From the NCBI GenBank assembly GCA_036273175.1, contig DASUIE010000175.1, forward strand, positions 1 through 34,778: a stretch of DNA of 34,778 bases, read 5' to 3'. Both the position numbers and the translations under genes were made by a program. Origin of the DNA: DATARH01 sp036273175 (GTDB lineage Bacteria > Pseudomonadota > Alphaproteobacteria > ATCC43930 > CGMCC-115725). Below, piece after piece: positions 25,087 to 32,361 of the stretch (the first letter of the stretch is position 1; the number at the start of each line of letters is the position of its first letter). The notes below the pieces were generated by a model, which was given only the letters and a program-made list of their open reading frames with translations, searched no databases and was not told the DNA's origin.

Positions 25087-26397
25087 TCAGAATTCGAGGA
25101 AACCGGGGTGGCGCGCCTGGCGCAGCCGAGCGAGGATCATCAAGAGGCAGGCGCCGTTGCCGAGCGCGATGCCCCACATCGCCCCGACATAGCCCTGCCA
25201 CAGGATCATCAGCACCGTCGCCGCGGCGGAGAGGGCGCCGCAGACGATCTGGACATGGGCGAGAAACTTGAACTGGCGCGCCGCGACGAGCCCCATCCCG
25301 GCGACGTAGCGCAGCACCGACGCCGCCGAGGCCGCCGCCCAGGGCAGCACCAGCTGCTGCGCCTCGGGATATTTGCCGGCCAGCACAAGGCGCTCGACCG
25401 GCTCCCAGCACGCCAGCAGGACGAAATACCAGGCCGCGCTGCCGATCGCCGTGGCGGTCAGCGCGCCGGCGAGCAGCCGGCCAAAGGCGGCGGTCTCGCC
25501 GCGCCCGAGCATCGCGGAGAGCTGCGGCAGCGCGGTTTTGCTCCAGGCGCTGGCCAGAACCATTATCGGCCGGAACAGCACGCCGACGATGTTTATCGCG
25601 GCCAGCGCCACCAGCCCGACCATCGTCGTCGAGATATAAGCGTAGCTGCGCGTCTCGACGTGATTGGCGAAGACCCCGACCAGCGACCACGACACCTCGC
25701 CCGATATCGCCCGGTATGGCGTCAGCGTGCCGCGCGCGAAGAGCCGCCGGCCCGGTTCCTGGCGCCGGCGCTGGAGACAAAGCTGGCTGATGACGCCGCC
25801 GACCGTCATCGCCAGGAAGGCGCCGGCGAGGCTGCCGAAGCGCTCCGGCCAGGCCAGCATCCCGACGAGGCACAGCGAGGTCGCCGCCAGGTAGGGCAGG
25901 TCGATCCACAGCAGCATCGCCATGTCGTGCCGGCTATAGGCGACGCTGCGGTGGTACTCGCGATAGAGGTTGAAGGCGGTGAAGAGCGGGATCGCCAGCG
26001 CGGTGACCAGATCGTGCCGCGCCCATTCCGCGTCGGCCGCGATGTTGACCAGCGCCACCGCGAGCGCGGTGACCGCGATCGTCAGCAGATTGACCAGGGT
26101 CAGCGCGGTTTCGAGGCGGCCCGCCGCGGCCGGGTCCCGCGCGGCCGGCGGATAGACGCTGAGCGGCCCGTTGACGAGCGCGTTCTGCACCCCGATCGTC
26201 AGCGCCGATACCGACAGCCACAGCGAGACGATGCCGAAATCGGTCGCCGACAAGGCCCGGACCAGCACCAGGTTCAGGGCAAAGCCGAACAGGCTCAGCG
26301 CGACCTGGTCGAGCGCGGCGACGGCATAGCGCGAGCGCCGCGCCAGCGCCGCGACGCGAGGCCACAGGCGATCCACCGTACCGGCCGAGGAGGTCAT
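25087..26397 (-). CDS. Polysaccharide flippase, Wzx-like (MOP superfamily)
   Basis: 436-residue polytopic membrane protein with about twelve hydrophobic helices. It starts with ALDQVALSLFGFALNLVLVRALSATDFGIVSLW, the beginning typical of Wzx/polysaccharide-transporter proteins (quoted only as a recognisable region, residues about 28-61). In this locus it would flip undecaprenyl-linked repeat units to the periplasm for the Wzy-like polymerase. Sequence similarity within this superfamily is low, so the call rests on topology and context. It is followed after 7 bases by the GT4 gene and preceded by the CpsD-like gene. Confidence 0.83.
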   Translation of the reverse strand: MTSSAGTVDRLWPRVAALARRSRYAVAALDQVALSLFGFALNLVLVRALSATDFGIVSLWLSVSALTIGVQNALVNGPLSVYPPAARDPAAAGRLETALTLVNLLTIAVTALAVALVNIAADAEWARHDLVTALAIPLFTAFNLYREYHRSVAYSRHDMAMLLWIDLPYLAATSLCLVGMLAWPERFGSLAGAFLAMTVGGVISQLCLQRRRQEPGRRLFARGTLTPYRAISGEVSWSLVGVFANHVETRSYAYISTTMVGLVALAAINIVGVLFRPIMVLASAWSKTALPQLSAMLGRGETAAFGRLLAGALTATAIGSAAWYFVLLACWEPVERLVLAGKYPEAQQLVLPWAAASAASVLRYVAGMGLVAARQFKFLAHVQIVCGALSAAATVLMILWQGYVGAMWGIALGNGACLLMILARLRQARHPGFLEF

Positions 26398-26442
26398 GCG
26401 CCCTAGATACGGCGCAGCCCTTAATTAACTGATAAGCCGGCT

Positions 26443-27225
26443 CTAAAGCATCCGGTACAGGAAGTCCGGGATGTAGTCGCCACGCCGGTTCAGCACCGCG
26501 CCGAGCAGGTGCCCGCCGGCCTGTTCGACCTGGCCCTTGGCGTGCGAAACGACGGCGGGGCGGGTGGTCTCGGCCTGCACGACGAGGATCACGCCGTCGG
26601 CGGTCTCGGGCGCCAGATCGAGGTATTCGCCGCTCGCGACGGCCGGGCAGTCGACGACGATCAGCTCGAACTCGTCGCGCAGCCGGTTGTAGAGCTCGCC
26701 GACGGTCTGCGCGTCGCTGCGGCGGGGACCGCGCTCGCCGATCAGGCAGGCGACCGACAGCAGGGTGCCGGCGATGGGCTGCGCCACGGCGCGCAGATCG
26801 CCGGTATGCCACGGCAACTCGACGAGCCCGCGGCTGGTGTCGCAGTTGAACCCGCGCGCGGTCTGCGGGTTGCCCCGGTTGGCGTCGATCAGCAGCGTCA
26901 GGCGCTGGCCGCTGGTGGCGGCGAGCAGCGCGAATTCTCGGGCGATCGTCGAGGTGCCCTCGCCCGATGTGGCGGCGACGACCTGCAGCACCGCGCCCCC
27001 GTCGCCGTCGAGCAAGGGACGCACCGCTGCCAGCAGCGAGCCGAGCTCGGCGGCGAGCGGCCCAGGCGGTTGGGTGACCGGCGGTTGGGTGACCGGCGCA
27101 CGCGGCGCCTCGCGCGCCGCCGGCCGCGGCCGCAGCGGCACCGGGCCGCTTCCGCCGTCGCCATAACGGCCCTGGACATGGTTGCCCTGGCGCGCGCGCT
27201 GCAACGCTTCATAGACGCTGGCCAA
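26443..27225 (-). CDS. CpsD/CapB-like P-loop protein with a degenerate Walker A motif
   Basis: 260 residues, related to the cytoplasmic bacterial tyrosine kinases that partner Wzz proteins. An N-terminal helix (MASVYEALQRARQG) is typical of the EPS-locus kinases and is followed by a Pro-rich linker. The Walker A position reads ATSGEGTST, with Thr91 where the invariant Lys should be. Walker A' is LLIDANRGNP (residues about 111-120) and Walker B LIVVDCPAV (Asp192). The C-terminus has one Tyr (YIPDFLYRML region) and no Tyr cluster. It probably cannot hydrolyse or transfer phosphate normally and may act as a structural or regulatory partner of the GumC-like protein. A 15-bp tandem duplication lies within the linker. 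Confidence 0.85.
   Translation of the reverse strand: MASVYEALQRARQGNHVQGRYGDGGSGPVPLRPRPAAREAPRAPVTQPPVTQPPGPLAAELGSLLAAVRPLLDGDGGAVLQVVAATSGEGTSTIAREFALLAATSGQRLTLLIDANRGNPQTARGFNCDTSRGLVELPWHTGDLRAVAQPIAGTLLSVACLIGERGPRRSDAQTVGELYNRLRDEFELIVVDCPAVASGEYLDLAPETADGVILVVQAETTRPAVVSHAKGQVEQAGGHLLGAVLNRRGDYIPDFLYRML
27066..27095. repeat. Perfect 15-bp tandem duplication
   Basis: GCGGTTGGGTGACCG occurs twice in direct succession (27066-27080 and 27081-27095). In the CpsD-like protein it encodes two copies of VTQPP in the proline-rich linker. The unit is a multiple of three, so copy change lengthens or shortens the linker without a frameshift. Confidence 0.9.
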
Positions 27226-27273
27226 GCAACGCTCCCTTCGCGGTCCGCCCGGATCGGTTGCTACACCCTAAGG

Positions 27274-27313
27274 CCGGCGACCGTGAAAATAGGGTTAATC
27301 GGCGAGTCGCCGG
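27274..27313. other. Inverted repeat between the GMC oxidoreductase and CpsD-like genes
   Basis: CCGGCGAC at 27274-27281 is the exact reverse complement of GTCGCCGG at 27306-27313, with a 24-base AT-richer loop. It sits in the 94-base gap between the two minus-strand genes. There is no T-run after it on the minus strand, so it is not a standard intrinsic terminator. It might be an RNA hairpin that changes expression between the genes, or chance in a GC-rich gap. Confidence 0.4.
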
Positions 27314-27319
27314 AGCCAC

Positions 27320-28975
27320 TTAGCCCTCCGCCGCCAGGGCTGGCTCGTGCGGGCGTGCGGGCGGCGATTCGCCTCTCTGGAGCTCCGCGGCAAGGTGTCC
27401 GGCGAGCCGAGCCGAGAGCGCCGTCAAAAGCAGGGTCGGGTTCGCCTGGCCCGAGCTTGGGAACACCGAGCTGCTGGCGACATAGAGATTGGGCGTGCCG
27501 TGGACCCGGCAATCGCGGTCGACGACCCCGTCGGCCGGGTCCGCGCTCATCCGCGTCGTGCCGATCTGGTGATAGCCGTCCGTCGCCTGGTCCATCACGC
27601 TCGCGAGGCGGTCGGCCTCGGCCACGGTGTAGTCGAGCCGGCCGAGCCCGGCCCGGCGCAGGCCGCGGTCGATGATCGCGTGGCTGGCGACGACCGAGCG
27701 CGCGTCCGCCTCGCCGTAACGCAGGTCGATGCGCAGCCGCGGCATGCCGAGCGCGTCGCGTCCCTCGCCGAGCCGCACCGTGCTCTGCGGGTTCGGGGAC
27801 TGTTCGGCGTGATAGAACAGGGCATAGCGCCGCGCCTTGTTGGCGATGAAAAACCCCGGCAGATGCGGGGTTGCCGCATAGCGCCGCCACAGGTAGCGGA
27901 CCGCCTCCCGCACCGCCTCGGGCGCGCCGCGCAAAACGTTGCCGAGATGCGCCGAGACGGAGGCGCCGCTGCCTTCGAGGTGCTTGCGGCGGATCGCCTC
28001 CGGCGCCAGCCTGGCGCCGAGACCCGGGGCAGCCAGCGCCAGATAGGCGAGCGACAGGATCGCGCTGCGATGCGCCGGGTCGCCGAGCGCCGGGTTGTCG
28101 GGCCACGCCGCCAGGTTCAGCAGCCCCTCGCGGCGCTGCGTCTCCGAGTCGATGGTGATGCGGCGGCGGACATACCGCCCGCCGGCGTCGACGAAGAAAT
28201 CGAAATCGCGGTCGGCGCCGGGACGGTCGAAAACGATCTCGGCGATCCGGCCTTCGAGGTGGCCCATGTAAGTGCGGCCGAGCGCGTCGCCGAATAGGCG
28301 CGGCTGCCGCACCCGCGACGCGAGCATCAGCCGCGTCGTCTCCAGCCCGCCGCAGGCGAGCACGATGGCGCGGGCGTGCAACCGCCACTTCACTCCGGCG
28401 CGGGTGGCGGCGACGAGGGTCCCGAGCCGGCCGGAAACCGGGTCGATGTCGAGGCTGGTGGCGACCGCGCCGAGACAGACCCGCAATCCGGGGTCGCGCT
28501 CCAGCGCGGCGGCGTGGATGCGGCGAAGGTCGCGACCCTCGCTCCACCGTTCGAGCTGGTCGAACCGGCACTCCGGGTCGGCGGCGCCCAGCGGCGCCGA
28601 GAAGACCGGTTCGCCGGCGTCGAGGTAGCGGGTTGCGCGCGCGATCCACGGCGCGACTTCCTCCGGCCCGAACGGCCAGCCGCGCGCGAAATCGGATTCG
28701 TCGAAGGCGACGCAGCGGCCGCCCCACAGCGCCGAGGTTCCGCCGAGCCCGCGCCGCACCGCCACCGCCATCGGCGCGTGCGTGCCGGCATCGGCGATCT
28801 CGGCATCGGCCAAGGTCTGGAACCCGGCATCGAACCCGTCCGCCCCGCCGGCGAGCATCGTCACCGGGATGCCTTGCCGGCGCAATTCGAGTGCCTGGAC
28901 GATCCCCGCGGGACCGGCGCCGACGACGATCACGCCGTCGCGGTCGGGGGTCGGCAAATTTCCGTTCACGATCAT
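27320..28975 (-). CDS. GMC-family FAD oxidoreductase
   Basis: 551-residue flavoprotein of the glucose-methanol-choline oxidoreductase family. The FAD Rossmann motif VIVVGAGPAG is at residues 15-24. RRGLGGTSALWGGRC near residue 95 is the FAD-attachment region. The active-site pair is His469 in GYHQIGTTRM and Asn512 in GQANPT, as in the family. There is no signal peptide, so it acts in the cytoplasm on an alcohol or sugar group. It is the first gene of the minus-strand EPS arm, and its start codon is only 20 bases from the divergent aldo/keto reductase. A sugar-oxidising role in making a nucleotide sugar or modified residue is inference. Confidence 0.9.
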   Translation of the reverse strand: MIVNGNLPTPDRDGVIVVGAGPAGIVQALELRRQGIPVTMLAGGADGFDAGFQTLADAEIADAGTHAPMAVAVRRGLGGTSALWGGRCVAFDESDFARGWPFGPEEVAPWIARATRYLDAGEPVFSAPLGAADPECRFDQLERWSEGRDLRRIHAAALERDPGLRVCLGAVATSLDIDPVSGRLGTLVAATRAGVKWRLHARAIVLACGGLETTRLMLASRVRQPRLFGDALGRTYMGHLEGRIAEIVFDRPGADRDFDFFVDAGGRYVRRRITIDSETQRREGLLNLAAWPDNPALGDPAHRSAILSLAYLALAAPGLGARLAPEAIRRKHLEGSGASVSAHLGNVLRGAPEAVREAVRYLWRRYAATPHLPGFFIANKARRYALFYHAEQSPNPQSTVRLGEGRDALGMPRLRIDLRYGEADARSVVASHAIIDRGLRRAGLGRLDYTVAEADRLASVMDQATDGYHQIGTTRMSADPADGVVDRDCRVHGTPNLYVASSSVFPSSGQANPTLLLTALSARLAGHLAAELQRGESPPARPHEPALAAEG

Positions 28976-28995
28976 GTGCTAGCTTTATCGGCCAA
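28976..28995. promoter_or_regulatory. Minimal 20-base gap between divergent GMC oxidoreductase and aldo/keto reductase genes
   Basis: The two start codons face away from each other across 20 bases (GTGCTAGCTTTATCGGCCAA). No Shine-Dalgarno sequence is clear for either gene, and a complete promoter for both cannot fit. The -35 boxes must lie inside the opposite genes, or translation is leaderless. The alternative is that one start is misplaced, but both annotated N-termini match their families. Confidence 0.4.
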
Positions 28996-29901
28996 ATGGA
29001 TTACCTGACCCTTTCTCCCGGCTTGCCGGCGTCGTCGCGGCTCGGTTTCGGCTGCGGCAGCGTGATGGGCCGCGTTTCCCGCGCCGAATCGCTCCGCGCG
29101 ATCGCCGTCGCGCTCGACCGGGGGATCACGCATTTCGATGTCGCGCGCCTCTACGGCTACGGTGAGGCGGAGGGGCTGCTCGGCGAGGCGCTCAAGGGCA
29201 GGCGCGACAAGCTCGTCGTCGCGAGCAAGTTCGGTCTCGCCCCGCCGCGCGCGGCGGGCGCCTTGCGCCGTCTGAAACCGCTGGCGCAGGGCGTCGTCGC
29301 CGCGATGCCGGGGCTGCGGCCGCTGTTGCGCTCGGCTCTCGGCGCCGGCACGCGGGCCGCCGACCGTTTCTCGGCCGCCGCCGCGCAGGCTTCGCTCGAC
29401 GGGAGCCTTGCCGCGCTCGCCACCGACTATCTCGACATCCTGTTCCTGCACGATTGCGAGCCCGAGGATCTGACCGACGAGCTTGCCGCCTTCCTCGACG
29501 CGCAGGTGATGGCCGGCAAGATCCGCGCCTATGGCGCAGCGACCTCGATAGAGGCCGTCGCCGCTCTCCACCGCCGGCATGGCGACGCGATGCTGTACCA
29601 GTTCGCCAACAGCGCCTTTGCCCGCAACGCCGACACGCTGCCGCGCGGCAAGCGGCGCTATATCGCGCACAGCCCGTTTCTCGGGGCCGACCGGCTGCGC
29701 GCGCCAAACCGCCACCGGCTGATGCTGGGCTGGGCGCTGGCGCAGGACAACGTGGCGGTGGTGCTGTGCTCGATGCTCGACGAGGCCCATCTGCTCGCCA
29801 ATCTCGACACGGTCGCCAATCTCGACACGGTCGCCAATCTCGACTCGGTCGACCGATTCGCGTTCGGCGAGGTCGATGTCGCGGCGCTCGCCGCCGGATA
29901 G
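28996..29901 (+). CDS. Aldo/keto reductase
   Basis: NADPH-dependent carbonyl reductase of 301 residues with the (beta/alpha)8 fold. The catalytic tetrad is complete: Asp48 in THFDVARLYG, Tyr53, Lys78 in VVASKFG and His152 in ILFLHDCEP. The chosen ATG at 28996 gives the normal N-terminal strand (SRLGFGCGS); the frame stays open upstream across the divergent gene by chance. Near the C-terminus (residues 268-285) a three-copy repeat of ANLDTV is present, unlike the family. It lies 3 bases before the PAP2-like gene. With the divergent GMC enzyme it could form an oxidation/reduction pair acting on a sugar. Confidence 0.9.
   Translation: MDYLTLSPGLPASSRLGFGCGSVMGRVSRAESLRAIAVALDRGITHFDVARLYGYGEAEGLLGEALKGRRDKLVVASKFGLAPPRAAGALRRLKPLAQGVVAAMPGLRPLLRSALGAGTRAADRFSAAAAQASLDGSLAALATDYLDILFLHDCEPEDLTDELAAFLDAQVMAGKIRAYGAATSIEAVAALHRRHGDAMLYQFANSAFARNADTLPRGKRRYIAHSPFLGADRLRAPNRHRLMLGWALAQDNVAVVLCSMLDEAHLLANLDTVANLDTVANLDSVDRFAFGEVDVAALAAG
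29797..29850. repeat. Three tandem 18-bp repeats inside the aldo/keto reductase gene
   Basis: GCCAATCTCGACACGGTC occurs at 29797-29814 and 29815-29832, and once more with a single mismatch at 29833-29850. The unit keeps the reading frame and encodes ANLDTV x2 plus ANLDSV. Such near-identical copies point to recent slippage expansion, and copy number may vary between strains. Confidence 0.92.
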
Positions 29902-29904
29902 GCC

Positions 29905-30423
29905 GTGCATCACCTGACCGTTTCGATCACCGATCTCGGCGATAGCGCCGTTACCTTGCCGCTCGCCGCGGCGGCGATCGCGATCCTGCTGGCGGCCGGG
30001 CGGCTGCGGCTCGCGGCGGCATGGGCCGGCGCGATCGCCGCCTGCGTGGCGGTGACCGCGGCGCTCAAGCTCGCGCTGGCGATGAGCCCGAGCGGGCACG
30101 CGTCGGTCAGCGCCGTGGTTTATGGCGGGTTCGTCGTGGCGGTCGGCCCGTCGCTGCCCCCTCTTTTGCGGTGGCCGGCGCGCGTCGGCGCGGGAATGCT
30201 GATCGCCGCGATCGCGGTCTCGCGCCTTGTCCTGCACAAGCACACGATCGAGGAGACGGTCGTCGGCCTTGCCCTCGGCCTTGGCGCGTTGGCCGCATTT
30301 CGCGCCGCCGCCCGGGACGAGCGAACGCCCGTGCTATGGATGTGCGCGGCGGCGGCGGTCGTTATCGTGGCGATGCACGGGACGCGGTGGCAGGCCGAGG
30401 CGCTGATCCGCGGTCTCGGCTGA
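29905..30423 (+). CDS. Short PAP2-like membrane protein (phosphatase motif 1 missing)
   Basis: 172-residue membrane protein with about five or six hydrophobic segments. PAP2 motif 2 (SPSGHAS) and motif 3 (SRLVLHKHTIEE, with Glu at the usual Asp position) are present. Motif 1, K-x6-RP, is not: only an isolated Lys precedes PSGH, by about eight residues, and there is no Arg-Pro. Family members dephosphorylate undecaprenyl or other lipid pyrophosphates. Here recycling of the EPS carrier lipid is an attractive guess, but activity is doubtful with motif 1 absent. It starts at a GTG 3 bases after the aldo/keto reductase and converges on the deacetylase gene. Confidence 0.75.
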   Translation: MHHLTVSITDLGDSAVTLPLAAAAIAILLAAGRLRLAAAWAGAIAACVAVTAALKLALAMSPSGHASVSAVVYGGFVVAVGPSLPPLLRWPARVGAGMLIAAIAVSRLVLHKHTIEETVVGLALGLGALAAFRAAARDERTPVLWMCAAAAVVIVAMHGTRWQAEALIRGLG

Positions 30424-30432
30424 CGCCGCTCT

Positions 30433-31191
30433 TTAGAAAATCGACGGCGCCGGGGACTCGAGCCCCTCGATGACGTCCCGCACCGGCAGCACCGGGCAGG
30501 TCCGCGCGGCATAGGCGACGATGGTTTCGAGCTGCGCCGCGGTGCAGCCGAACATCGACGGCTCGTCGGCGACATCGTGCGTGTAAAAGATCAGCCAGCC
30601 GTTGCGCTCGCGCGCCTCGTCGACGATGCGGCGATAGGAGCCGGCGGCATCCGCGTATTGGTGGACGCGCACGGCTTTCAGATCGGCGAAATCGGCGGTG
30701 CCGGCATTAACCCCGTCGCCGATCCCGCGGCACGAGGCAAAGCGCTGCGACAGCGCGCCCTTGGCCGAAAACGAGATGCCGCCGAACGGAAAGGCGAAAT
30801 TGGTCGGCGTATAGCCCCCGGTCAGGCAGCGGATCGCCGCGGCGTTTTCGTCGACATCGGCGAGAAGCCGGCTCGTGTGGTTGCGGCCGCAATCGAGGTG
30901 CCGAAAGGTGTGGCAGGCGATTTCGTGACCCTTGGCGTGCGCCGCCTCGACATCGGCGCGGTCGAACATCCGGCCGAGATTGCCGTCGGTCTCGGCGAGG
31001 TTGACGGCGGTGTAATAGGTGCCGTGAACGCCGTATTTTTCGAGGATCGCGCCGCCGACGGTCAGCGCCGTCTTCGGGAAATCGTCAAACGTGAACGACA
31101 CGACGCCGCCCGGCCAGCGGACCGGCTTTGGCTGTGTCGGGATGAACCGGCCGAGTTTGCGCGCCAGATGGGTCGAAAGCGAAGCCCGCAA
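30433..31191 (-). CDS. Polysaccharide deacetylase (carbohydrate esterase family 4)
   Basis: 252-residue NodB-homology domain protein. Motif 1 VSFTFDDFP (Asp36 and Asp37) and motif 2 CHTFRH (His94 and His98) give the metal-binding Asp-His-His triad. FAFPFGG is motif 3 and WLIFYTHDV near residue 205 is motif 5. No cleavable signal peptide is evident at the chosen ATG, so it may act in the cytoplasm on a lipid-linked intermediate, unless the start is misassigned. It likely removes N- or O-acetyl groups from the EPS. It is convergent with the PAP2-like gene (9 bases) and divergent from the GT2 gene. Confidence 0.9.
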   Translation of the reverse strand: MRASLSTHLARKLGRFIPTQPKPVRWPGGVVSFTFDDFPKTALTVGGAILEKYGVHGTYYTAVNLAETDGNLGRMFDRADVEAAHAKGHEIACHTFRHLDCGRNHTSRLLADVDENAAAIRCLTGGYTPTNFAFPFGGISFSAKGALSQRFASCRGIGDGVNAGTADFADLKAVRVHQYADAAGSYRRIVDEARERNGWLIFYTHDVADEPSMFGCTAAQLETIVAYAARTCPVLPVRDVIEGLESPAPSIF

Positions 31192-31334
31192 GGTACCAAC
31201 TCCACGATGGCCGCGTCGCCGCGGCTGGGATCGATGGGTACAGGAAATACCCGCATTGTCTTGTCGATAACTTAACGAACGGACGCGATGATCTGAGCCG
31301 TCACGACGAGATTGCTGCGAGCGAAGCGGTGCCC
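31192..31334. promoter_or_regulatory. Divergent promoter region between the polysaccharide deacetylase and GT2 genes
   Basis: A 143-base non-coding gap between outward-facing genes. It contains an AT-richer core around 31248-31276 (TTGTCTTGTCGATAACTTAA), in line with promoter DNA. I could not settle on a single -35/-10 pair. Confidence 0.35.
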
Positions 31335-32267
31335 ATGATCGAGACGAGCATCGTCATTCCGTCCTACCGCCGTCCCGATTTGCTGGCGCGGGCGCTGCGG
31401 GCGTGCCTGACGCAGCTCGGCGTCGACAGCCCGTTCGAGATCGTCGTGATCGACAACGACGCGGCGGGGTCGGCCGAGCCGATCGTGACCGACATGGCCA
31501 AGATCAGCACGGTGCCGATCCGTTATGTGCTGGAGCCCCGGCCGGGCATCTCGCACGCCCGCAACACCGGCGTTGCGGCGGCTGCGGGGCGCTATCTCGT
31601 CTTCCTCGACGACGACGAGGAGCCGGAGCCGCGCTGGCTCTCGGCCTTTATCGAGACCATCCGGCAAAGCGGCGCCGATCTCGCGGTCGGCCCGGTCTAT
31701 CCGCAATTCGGCGCCGATGCCGATCCCTACCGCCGCCGCAAATACACCCGCGACGCGCGCGTGGCGACCGGCACCGTGCTGCCGCGCTGGGCCGGGATCG
31801 GCAACACGATCCTGTTGAAGGAGCGGTGCTTTGCCGATGACGAGCCGTTCGACCCGACGCTGGGGCTGACCGGCGGCGAGGACACGGTGTTCCTGCACCA
31901 GCTGTTGAGCGGCGGCCGCACCCTCGTGTGGTGCGCCGAGGCGGCGGTGCACGAGACCGTGCCGGCCGATCGGCTCGACCCTCACTATTTGTTGAAGCGG
32001 GCGTTCCGCGGCGGGCAGAGCGCCACCTTCATCTGCACCGTGGTCAGCCCGCCCCAGCCGGCCCGCGCCCTTCGGATGATGCTGGTCGGGGGCGGGCAGC
32101 TTCTGTTCTACGGCTCGGCCGCGCTCGCTATGCGCTTGCTGCGCCGGGGCGATTGGCTGCCGCTGATGGACAAGGCGGCGGCGGGGCTCGGCAAGCTCTT
32201 GTGGCACCCGCGCTTCAATCTCGAACTGTATCGGCGCGCGCCGGCCTCTCCGGCCGCCGCGGCGTGA
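31335..32267 (+). CDS. Glycosyltransferase family 2
   Basis: GT-A fold glycosyltransferase of 310 residues. It opens with ETSIVIPSYRRPDLLARAL, the classic GT2 start. IVVIDNDAAG lies near residue 40. The DxD-type donor/metal motif is in YLVFLDDDEEPEPRW near residue 95. LGLTGGEDTVFLHQL is the ED-containing acceptor/base motif near residue 180. A hydrophobic C-terminal region (about 250-275) suggests membrane association. A GTG two codons upstream (31329) is an alternative start. As a second or third glycosyltransferase it would extend the EPS repeat; the sugar is unknown. Confidence 0.9.
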   Translation: MIETSIVIPSYRRPDLLARALRACLTQLGVDSPFEIVVIDNDAAGSAEPIVTDMAKISTVPIRYVLEPRPGISHARNTGVAAAAGRYLVFLDDDEEPEPRWLSAFIETIRQSGADLAVGPVYPQFGADADPYRRRKYTRDARVATGTVLPRWAGIGNTILLKERCFADDEPFDPTLGLTGGEDTVFLHQLLSGGRTLVWCAEAAVHETVPADRLDPHYLLKRAFRGGQSATFICTVVSPPQPARALRMMLVGGGQLLFYGSAALAMRLLRRGDWLPLMDKAAAGLGKLLWHPRFNLELYRRAPASPAAAA

Positions 32268-32297
32268 CGCGGGATCGGCCGCCGCATCAGAATCCGA

Positions 32298-32326
32298 TTG
32301 TCGGGCCGCGACAAAACGGCAAAGAT
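32298..32326 (+). promoter_or_regulatory. Possible sigma-70-like promoter of the DoxX gene
   Basis: TTGTCG (32298-32303) and AAAGAT (32321-32326) are separated by 17 bases. A GGGGGAGG ribosome site lies further down, with good spacing to the ATG at 32362. Matches to consensus are modest, so this is a weak call. Confidence 0.25.
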
Positions 32327-32361
32327 TCTCCCGGCTGAAGCGACTTTGGGGGAGGCTCGCC

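Noticed and set aside
30424..30432. Intrinsic terminator between the convergent PAP2-like and deacetylase genes
   Set aside because: The gap is nine bases and no stable hairpin with a T-run could be drawn.
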